From NCBI RefSeq assembly GCF_000314855.2, contig NZ_KB233222.1:1166894-1230893 (forward strand): a stretch of DNA of 64,000 nucleotides, in the 5' to 3' direction. Source of the stretch: Providencia burhodogranariea DSM 19968. Lineage in GTDB: Bacteria; Pseudomonadota; Gammaproteobacteria; Enterobacterales; Enterobacteriaceae. Positions 58,387 to 64,000 of this stretch are shown here, piece after piece; positions within the stretch are counted from its first letter, which is position 1; each line of letters opens with the position of its first letter. The notes below the pieces were generated by a model. It had not been told where the DNA came from. It did no database searches and saw only the letters and a list, made by a program, of their open reading frames with translations. The position numbers were made by a program, and so were the translations under genes.

Positions 58387-60330
58387 TTACGCGGCGGGGC
58401 GAGCGATAATATTGCGAGTTTCCATGCGTACTTCTGCAATGTTAACATCGATAATATCATTAAGTTGGTAGGCTGGTTCGCCTTTTATTAGTACGCAGCC
58501 TGTTTCTTGGCTGCATTGAACTTCATCACGAACACTATGCAGGAATGGCGCTGGAATAAATGCAACTGCACCATTGCCCGTTAGTCTGACGCGAATACCG
58601 CCCCGAGTAATATCAATAATCTCAGCAGGGAAAATTTGATTTGTTCCTTCAGAAGGTTTCAAGAAACGAGCATATAACCAATCACCAACATCACGTTCGG
58701 CCATTCTATTTGCGCGACGTCGTTCAGCTAATTTAATTGAAAGCTCTTCACTTGGCTTCTCTGTAGCGGGTTTTCCTGCAATCACAGACTTCAAGAGTCG
58801 GTGGTTAACGATGTCAGTATACTTACGAATTGGTGATGTCCAAGTTGCATAAGCGTCAAAACCTAACCCGAAGTGTGGACCCGGCTCACCTTTGACTTCA
58901 GCAAATGTTTGGAATCGGCGAATGCGGCTATCTAAGAATTGAGTAGGTTGTGAATCTAATTGACGACGTAGTTGACGGAAACCTTCTAATGATAACAATG
59001 AGTCCGTAGTGGTTTCGATACCATGATCTTTCAACGTTTGCACAACTTGTTCAATTTGTAATGGTTCAAAGCCCATATGGACATTAAATACACCAAAACC
59101 TAATGTATTTTTTAATTGAATTGCTGCACATAAGTTAGCCGTAATCATCGCTTCTTCAACAATACGATTTGCTGTACGACGACTTTCTACAATAATATCA
59201 AGTACATTGCCTTTATCATCCAACATGAAACGATAGTCAGGACGATCTTTAAAGACGAGAGCATTGTGTTGACGCCATTGATTGCGTTTATCAGCCATCT
59301 CTTTAAGTAATTCAATTTGTTGCTTGTCGAGATCATTTACTGGTTGCCAATCACCTGATTGCTCTAACCAATCAGAGACTTCGTCATAAACTAATTTTGA
59401 TTTAGACTCGACCCATCCACTGAAAAACTGAATATCATCAGCAATTGTGCCATCGTCTAAAATAGTAGTAGAGCAAATAAGAGCAGGGCGACGCTCATTA
59501 GGACGTAAAGAGCAGAGATTGTCTGAAAGCTCGCGTGGTAACATTGGGATATTAAAGCCTGGCAAGTAATTGGTATAAGAACGAGCTAATGCCAGTTTAT
59601 CTAAATCACTATCTTCTTTGATGTAGCTAGTTGGATCTGCTATCGCAATATAAAGCTTTAAATTGCCTTCTGTTGTTTTTTCGACATACAGTGCATCATC
59701 CATATCTTGAGTACTTGCACTATCGATAGTGACAAAATGAAGGTTAGTGAGGTCAATACGCTCAATCCCTTCATCATCACGTTCATTGTCAACCATTTGG
59801 GGCTCTGCGCGATCGAGTTGGTGACGGCGTAACGTCACCCACCAAGGTGCAAAGTGGTCTTCGCCATCAGTGATATATTCAGTAATATCAGCATAAAACC
59901 CTTTATCACCTTTTAATGGATGGCGGCGCATTTCTGCGACTACCCAATCACCCTGAGCAAATTCGTGAATCACTTCTTTGATTGGGCGACAAGAAATAGC
60001 ATCTTTTAAGAGAGGATGGTCTGGAATAACAAACAGACGGTTATCATTGTCTTTTTTCTGAATTCTACCGACAAAACGGCTGAGAAATGGTTCTACAAGT
60101 TCTTCTGGCTCAGCGAATTCACGGTCTTTATCAGTATGGACGGCAGCAATAACTCTATCACCATGCATCACTTTTTTCATTTGTGGCGGTGGAATAAAGT
60201 AGCTTTTCTGACCATCTACTTCGAGAAAACCGAAACCTTTTTCGGTACCTTTAACTAGACCTTCAACGCGAGGCGTTTGGGAATGTAGCTGCTGTTTGAG
60301 TTGCGCGAGCAATGGGTTGTCTTGAAACAT
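58387..60330 (-). CDS. rnb: Exoribonuclease II
   Basis: Processive 3'-5' exoribonuclease of mRNA decay. It is 647 aa (E. coli 644). N-terminal cold-shock/OB domains (about residues 18-175, [17 protein letters not shown]) precede the catalytic RNB domain with the metal-binding Asp cluster in [17 protein letters not shown] (about residues 200-216) and [14 protein letters not shown], and a C-terminal S1 domain (about 555-645). GGTAAG precedes the ATG. Confidence 0.97.
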   Translation of the reverse strand: MFQDNPLLAQLKQQLHSQTPRVEGLVKGTEKGFGFLEVDGQKSYFIPPPQMKKVMHGDRVIAAVHTDKDREFAEPEELVEPFLSRFVGRIQKKDNDNRLFVIPDHPLLKDAISCRPIKEVIHEFAQGDWVVAEMRRHPLKGDKGFYADITEYITDGEDHFAPWWVTLRRHQLDRAEPQMVDNERDDEGIERIDLTNLHFVTIDSASTQDMDDALYVEKTTEGNLKLYIAIADPTSYIKEDSDLDKLALARSYTNYLPGFNIPMLPRELSDNLCSLRPNERRPALICSTTILDDGTIADDIQFFSGWVESKSKLVYDEVSDWLEQSGDWQPVNDLDKQQIELLKEMADKRNQWRQHNALVFKDRPDYRFMLDDKGNVLDIIVESRRTANRIVEEAMITANLCAAIQLKNTLGFGVFNVHMGFEPLQIEQVVQTLKDHGIETTTDSLLSLEGFRQLRRQLDSQPTQFLDSRIRRFQTFAEVKGEPGPHFGLGFDAYATWTSPIRKYTDIVNHRLLKSVIAGKPATEKPSEELSIKLAERRRANRMAERDVGDWLYARFLKPSEGTNQIFPAEIIDITRGGIRVRLTGNGAVAFIPAPFLHSVRDEVQCSQETGCVLIKGEPAYQLNDIIDVNIAEVRMETRNIIARPAA

Positions 60331-60438
60331 ACTTACCGTTTTTATGAAGGTTGAGTTTGGCTCCTATTGTTACGTAAGACAAAGTCTTAGGGCAAGAAAA
60401 AAATTGCGTTGTGAACAATATCTGGGAGCAGTGTTATG

Positions 60439-61080
60439 TTAATTCTCTGGATATACTTTTTCTTTGAACTCGCATAAGTCTTCAATAATACAAGAGCCAC
60501 AGCGTGGCTTACGAGCTATGCAGGTATATCGTCCATGCAAAATAAGCCAATGATGGCAATCTACTTTAAATTCAGCAGGGACAACCTTAATAAGTTTATC
60601 TTCGACTTCAACGACATTTTTACCCGGTGCAAAATTGGTGCGATTACAAACTCTAAATATATGAGTATCAACGGCAATGGTTGGCCAGCCAAAAGCAGTA
60701 TTCAGTACAACATTCGCCGTCTTACGACCTACACCAGGCAAGGCTTCTAAGGCTTCTCTATTCTCAGGTACTTGGCTGTTATGTTTTTCAATTAAAATTT
60801 TACATGTTTTAAACACACTTTCAGCTTTAGTGTTAAATAGGCCGATAGTTTTAATATAGCTTTTAATTCCATCGACACCTAAAGCCAACATGGCTTCGGG
60901 AGTATTTGCGACAGGATAAAGCTTAGCAGTGGCTTTATTAACACTAACATCTGTTGCTTGCGCTGATAGCAATACGGCTATCAGCAATTCAAAAGGAGAG
61001 TTAAATTGTAACTCAGTCGTTGGATTTGGGTTGTTATCACGCAGACGAGTCAGTATCTCAATGCGTTTCGATTTATTCAT
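60439..61080 (-). CDS. nth: Endonuclease III
   Basis: Base-excision-repair glycosylase/AP lyase for oxidised pyrimidines. It is 213 aa (E. coli 211). The helix-hairpin-helix LEALPGVGRKTANVVLNTAF contains the catalytic Lys; the catalytic Asp is in AVDTHIFRVCNR. The C-terminal [4Fe-4S] cluster is CIARKPRCGSCIIEDLC. It follows rsxE by 15 nt and is the last gene of the rsx-nth operon, as in E. coli. Confidence 0.97.
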   Translation of the reverse strand: MNKSKRIEILTRLRDNNPNPTTELQFNSPFELLIAVLLSAQATDVSVNKATAKLYPVANTPEAMLALGVDGIKSYIKTIGLFNTKAESVFKTCKILIEKHNSQVPENREALEALPGVGRKTANVVLNTAFGWPTIAVDTHIFRVCNRTNFAPGKNVVEVEDKLIKVVPAEFKVDCHHWLILHGRYTCIARKPRCGSCIIEDLCEFKEKVYPEN

Positions 61081-61095
61081 AGCTCACAATTAATC

Positions 61096-61812
61096 TTATC
61101 TAGAAATATGGCTGCCGCACCCTTGTTCTTTTTGGTATTCACGAGCAGGTTCTTGACCTGATTTTAGGGCGGCACGTTTTTTCATTTTTTCATCAATTAA
61201 ATATTTACCCGCAAGCATTAAAGCAAGGCCGATAAAAGCACCCGGTGGAAGCATAGCGAGTAAAAATGGTGAGTCAAGATGTAGTACTTCAATTCTTAAT
61301 ACTTTCGCCCATGAGCCTAATAACAGATCAGCACCATCAAACAAGGTTCCATTGCCTAAAATTTCTCGCATCGCACCAAGTACAAAGAGAGCAGCTGTTG
61401 CACCAAGGCCCATCGCAAGTCCATCAATGGCTGAAAGCGGTACAGTATTTTTCGCAGCATAGGCCTCGGCGCGGCCTATGACAATACAGTTAGTCACGAT
61501 TAGGGGGATAAAGATACCTAAAGATTGATACAACCCAAAAGCATAAGCATTAATCAACATTTGAACAGCACTAACAACAGAGGCGATGATCATTACATAG
61601 ATTGGAATACGGATTTCAGCTGGCACCCAACGACGAAATGCGGAAACAGCAACATTGGTACAAACAAGAACTAACGTTGTCGCTAGACCAAGTCCTAGTG
61701 CGTTTGTTGCCGTTGATGATACAGCAAGCAATGGGCAAAGCCCTAAAAGTTGCACCAACGCTGAGTTATTTTTCCATAAACCCTGCGCAAAAAGTTCTTT
61801 AGATTCGCTCAT
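61096..61812 (-). CDS. rsxE: Electron transport complex subunit RsxE
   Basis: 238-aa inner-membrane subunit (six helices) of the Rsx/Rnf complex, which uses NADH to reduce ferredoxin-like partners and keeps SoxR reduced. [20 protein letters not shown] and [15 protein letters not shown], carrying the conserved Rnf loop, are intact. The C-terminal tail is Lys-rich with a Cys. GGAG in the end of rsxG precedes the ATG, with 2 nt between rsxG stop and start. Confidence 0.96.
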   Translation of the reverse strand: MSESKELFAQGLWKNNSALVQLLGLCPLLAVSSTATNALGLGLATTLVLVCTNVAVSAFRRWVPAEIRIPIYVMIIASVVSAVQMLINAYAFGLYQSLGIFIPLIVTNCIVIGRAEAYAAKNTVPLSAIDGLAMGLGATAALFVLGAMREILGNGTLFDGADLLLGSWAKVLRIEVLHLDSPFLLAMLPPGAFIGLALMLAGKYLIDEKMKKRAALKSGQEPAREYQKEQGCGSHISR

Positions 61813-61814
61813 AA

Positions 61815-62444
61815 TTACTCAGCTCCGCAAATAGGGTAGTTTGATAGATTTTCTGGTATTTGTTGCATGAAAATCACTGTGCGTTTTGTTGCATTGACCA
61901 CAGCTCTTGGCGTTATTGTGGCTCCTGTAAATTGGTCAAATTCACCGCCATCTTTTTTGACTGCCCATTTGGGGTCATTTTCAGATTCTATTTTTTTGCC
62001 ACTCAGCCGCGTGATCCAGTCCGAAATACGGGTTTCTATTTTATCGCCGAGACCCGGTGTTTCGTGATGTTCCGTTACCCTAACACCAAGTACGGTGCCT
62101 TTAAAGTCTGCACCAACTAATAGATGTATTGCGCCGGAATAGCCATCAGTTGCGGTTGATTCAATAGCCGCTGCTACAGGTTCACCATTTTTACGAGCAA
62201 TGTATAAGCGATGAGGCTTTTTATTGCCAAGTGCAGCTTCAGAACCAACGAGATAACACTCTTGTCCAAACTCATTATCATACAAACTGGTAGGAACTAC
62301 TTGATCCAATAATTGTTTTTGAACTATAGCTGCTTGTTGAGCGATTGTATCTTTAGTTAATGTATACACAGCAGCACTTAATGCCGTAGTACCAGCTGCA
62401 AAAAGAGCCAGAATAGTACCATGACGACGCATTGTGTTTAGCAT
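61815..62444 (-). CDS. rsxG: Electron transport complex subunit RsxG
   Basis: 209-aa periplasm-facing flavoprotein with one N-terminal membrane helix (about residues 8-28). The flavinylation motif [14 protein letters not shown] (Thr at about residue 177) is where ApbE attaches FMN through a phosphodiester bond. [19 protein letters not shown] and [19 protein letters not shown] are family-typical. AGGAG lies 5 nt before the ATG. rsxD lies 9 nt upstream. Confidence 0.96.
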   Translation of the reverse strand: MLNTMRRHGTILALFAAGTTALSAAVYTLTKDTIAQQAAIVQKQLLDQVVPTSLYDNEFGQECYLVGSEAALGNKKPHRLYIARKNGEPVAAAIESTATDGYSGAIHLLVGADFKGTVLGVRVTEHHETPGLGDKIETRISDWITRLSGKKIESENDPKWAVKKDGGEFDQFTGATITPRAVVNATKRTVIFMQQIPENLSNYPICGAE

Positions 62445-62453
62445 AAAGGCTCC

Positions 62454-63539
62454 TTATTTGTGTCCATGCCCGTATGCACGAGGCTGCGTATAATGGTCAA
62501 TTAGTGGTACTGCGATATTGGTCAGTATCACTGCGAAAGCGACTGCATCAGGGTAGCCGCCATAGACACGAATTAGCCATACTAACAACCCAACCATTAC
62601 GCCATAAATGAGCCGACCTTTTGGCGTCGTTGATGCAGTGACTGGGTCAGTCAAGATAAAGAACGCTCCTAACATTGTTGCACCAGATAACAGCTGTACT
62701 AGAGGCGGAGAATACCGTCCATCATCAATAAGCCAACTGAGTGTTGCACAGAATGCTAATGTCGCAAGGAATGAAACAGGGATTTGCCAACTGATAATGC
62801 GGCGATTAAGCATGATTAATCCGCCTATAAGGTAAGCAATATTTACCCATTGCCAGCCAATCCCTGCAAGTGAACCTTGTAATATAGGTTGTTGCAGAAC
62901 ATCGGAAATAGAGTGAGTTAACAAGCCTGTTTTGAAACTATCCAAAGGCGTCGCTTGACTCATTCCATCCACCCCCATTCGCAGAGCATCAAGAGTATTG
63001 CCTGTAGGTGTATGGCCGGTAAAGATTACCGAGAGGCTATCTAAGGCGGTAATATCTAGCGATTGAAGCTCTTGTGGTGGTAACCAACTGGTCATCTGCA
63101 CAGGGAATGAGATAAGTAATACAACGTAGCCAATCATTGCAGGATTAAATGGATTTTGGCCGAGGCCGCCATAGCATTGTTTAGCGATGATAATAGCAAA
63201 AGCAGTACCTAAAACTATCATCCACCATGGGGCTAATGGAGGAAGACTAACACCTAAAAGTAAGGCAGTAACAATAGCTGAATTATCTTTTAATACATTA
63301 AGAACTGGTTGTTTTCTTAAGCGAATAGCAATCCCTTCAGTTATCAGAGCGGTCAGCATGGCTAAGATAATTTGATAGAGAGTACCAATACCAAAAAAGT
63401 GAATTTGGACTGCAATACCCGGTATTGCAGCAAGTAAAACCCAAAACATCACAATACTCGTGCTTTGTTTATTATGTGTAAAAGGCGCGCTTGCAATTTT
63501 TAAACGGCGATTATTCGGATCAATAGGCCTAAATTTCAT
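62454..63539 (-). CDS. rsxD: Electron transport complex subunit RsxD
   Basis: 361-aa inner-membrane subunit with about nine to ten helices and a second covalent FMN site, the Thr in [10 protein letters not shown] (about residue 188). [36 protein letters not shown] and [20 protein letters not shown] match the RnfD/RsxD family. It lies between rsxC (13 nt) and rsxG (9 nt) in the operon. Confidence 0.96.
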   Translation of the reverse strand: MKFRPIDPNNRRLKIASAPFTHNKQSTSIVMFWVLLAAIPGIAVQIHFFGIGTLYQIILAMLTALITEGIAIRLRKQPVLNVLKDNSAIVTALLLGVSLPPLAPWWMIVLGTAFAIIIAKQCYGGLGQNPFNPAMIGYVVLLISFPVQMTSWLPPQELQSLDITALDSLSVIFTGHTPTGNTLDALRMGVDGMSQATPLDSFKTGLLTHSISDVLQQPILQGSLAGIGWQWVNIAYLIGGLIMLNRRIISWQIPVSFLATLAFCATLSWLIDDGRYSPPLVQLLSGATMLGAFFILTDPVTASTTPKGRLIYGVMVGLLVWLIRVYGGYPDAVAFAVILTNIAVPLIDHYTQPRAYGHGHK

Positions 63540-63552
63540 GGTATTTAATCAC

Positions 63553-64000
63553 TTACTCTGTCGTTGTTTGTTCATTTTGTTTCTGAGTCTGTTTCGCTTT
63601 AACGCGAGCTATCGCCGCCGCAACTGCTATTTTGCGAGGATCAGTCTCTTCTTCAATAGGAAGTTCTGCCGCAGGTGAAAAAGCTTCTTCTTCATTGAGC
63701 TGAGCAGACAGCTGTTCTTTTTCCTGTGCAATTTTCTTCGCTTTAGCGCGAGCAATAGCTGCCGCTACGGCTACTTTACGCGGGTCAACGTCTTCTGATG
63801 CGATCATCTCAGGAGCATCAGCTTCAGCGGTTACGTTAGTTTGCTGAGTTGCTTTTTTAGCTTTAGCGCGAGCAATAGCTGCCGCTACGGCTGCTTTACG
63901 CGGATCAACATCTTCCGGTTCAGCAGACACCACAGGTGCATTAGCTTCGGTGGTTGCCTCGACTTGCTGAGCGGCTTTTTTGGCTTTAGCTCTTGCAATA
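63553..64000 (-). CDS. rsxC: Electron transport complex subunit RsxC, C-terminal end (partial)
   Basis: The last 148 codons, open to the window edge. This is the variable repetitive tail of RsxC, not the flavin/NADH and iron-sulfur core, which lies upstream beyond the window. It has three units of the type [18 protein letters not shown] separated by acidic linkers, and the end of a fourth at the edge. Each unit should be an Ala-rich helix. The repeat number varies widely among enterobacterial RsxC proteins. Confidence 0.93.
   Translation of the reverse strand, partial: IARAKAKKAAQQVEATTEANAPVVSAEPEDVDPRKAAVAAAIARAKAKKATQQTNVTAEADAPEMIASEDVDPRKVAVAAAIARAKAKKIAQEKEQLSAQLNEEEAFSPAAELPIEEETDPRKIAVAAAIARVKAKQTQKQNEQTTTE
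63597..64000 (-). repeat. In-gene repeats in the rsxC tail
   Basis: The plus-strand block CTTTAGCGCGAGCAATAGCT and the following GCCGCTACGGCT recur almost identically at 63741 and 63861 (120-nt period). Diverged copies lie at 63597 and 63984. Copies 63741 and 63861 are nearly the same at DNA level, indicating recent duplication or conversion. Confidence 0.85.

Overview
The window is chromosomal DNA from a low-GC member of the Enterobacterales. Gene order and protein sequences match the E. coli tdk-adhE-opp-tonB-trp-topA-cysB-acnA-pyrF-rnb-nth-rsx segment. Split trpG and trpD, the low GC content, and the accessory genes at E. coli synteny breaks point to the Morganellaceae, most likely Providencia (inference; no 16S or marker gene is present).

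Layout. 1-7.4 kb: end of tdk, a long AT-rich spacer, adhE (minus), the MarC-family gene ychE, then two tandem oppA-type genes. 7.4-13.5 kb: the oligopeptide transporter oppABCDF. 13.5-24 kb: envelope genes (yciU, clsA, yciY, tonB, yciA, a Pmp3/YqaE-like protein, yciB, a SulP transporter, yciC, ompW, a BON-domain lipoprotein). 23.8-30.8 kb: the full trp operon trpL-E-G-D-C(F)-B-A on the minus strand, with TrpR operator, leader peptide and attenuator. 30.9-38.7 kb: rnm, yciO, rluB, an AT-rich island with an unrecognised split gene, btuR, yciK, sohB, yciN. 39-53.5 kb: topA; three exported-protein genes (carboxylesterase, SodC, M13 peptidase); cysB; acnA; an unknown small protein; hemB. 53.6-64 kb: ribA, pgpB, lapAB, pyrF, yciH, osmB, rnb, nth and rsxE-G-D-C (rsxC cut by the window end).

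Most genes are conserved housekeeping functions: fermentation, peptide uptake, iron/TonB energy transduction, tryptophan synthesis, LPS quality control, RNA decay, DNA repair and SoxR reduction. The distinctive content lies between them. (1) The island gene at 34.26-35.73 kb has two overlapping frames joined exactly at an A AAA AAG heptamer, so it is either a programmed -1 frameshift gene or a recent homopolymer frameshift. (2) A roughly 200-nt degenerate repeat occurs three times. (3) A roughly 115-nt element with terminal inverted repeats occurs complete before the unknown gene at 51.96 kb, as a decayed copy inside the trp operon, and as ends elsewhere. (4) An octamer tandem repeat lies upstream of acnA. 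(5) A 12-bp palindrome GTGACATGTCAC occurs in two intergenic regions. I found no rRNA, tRNA, CRISPR array, transposase gene or prophage.
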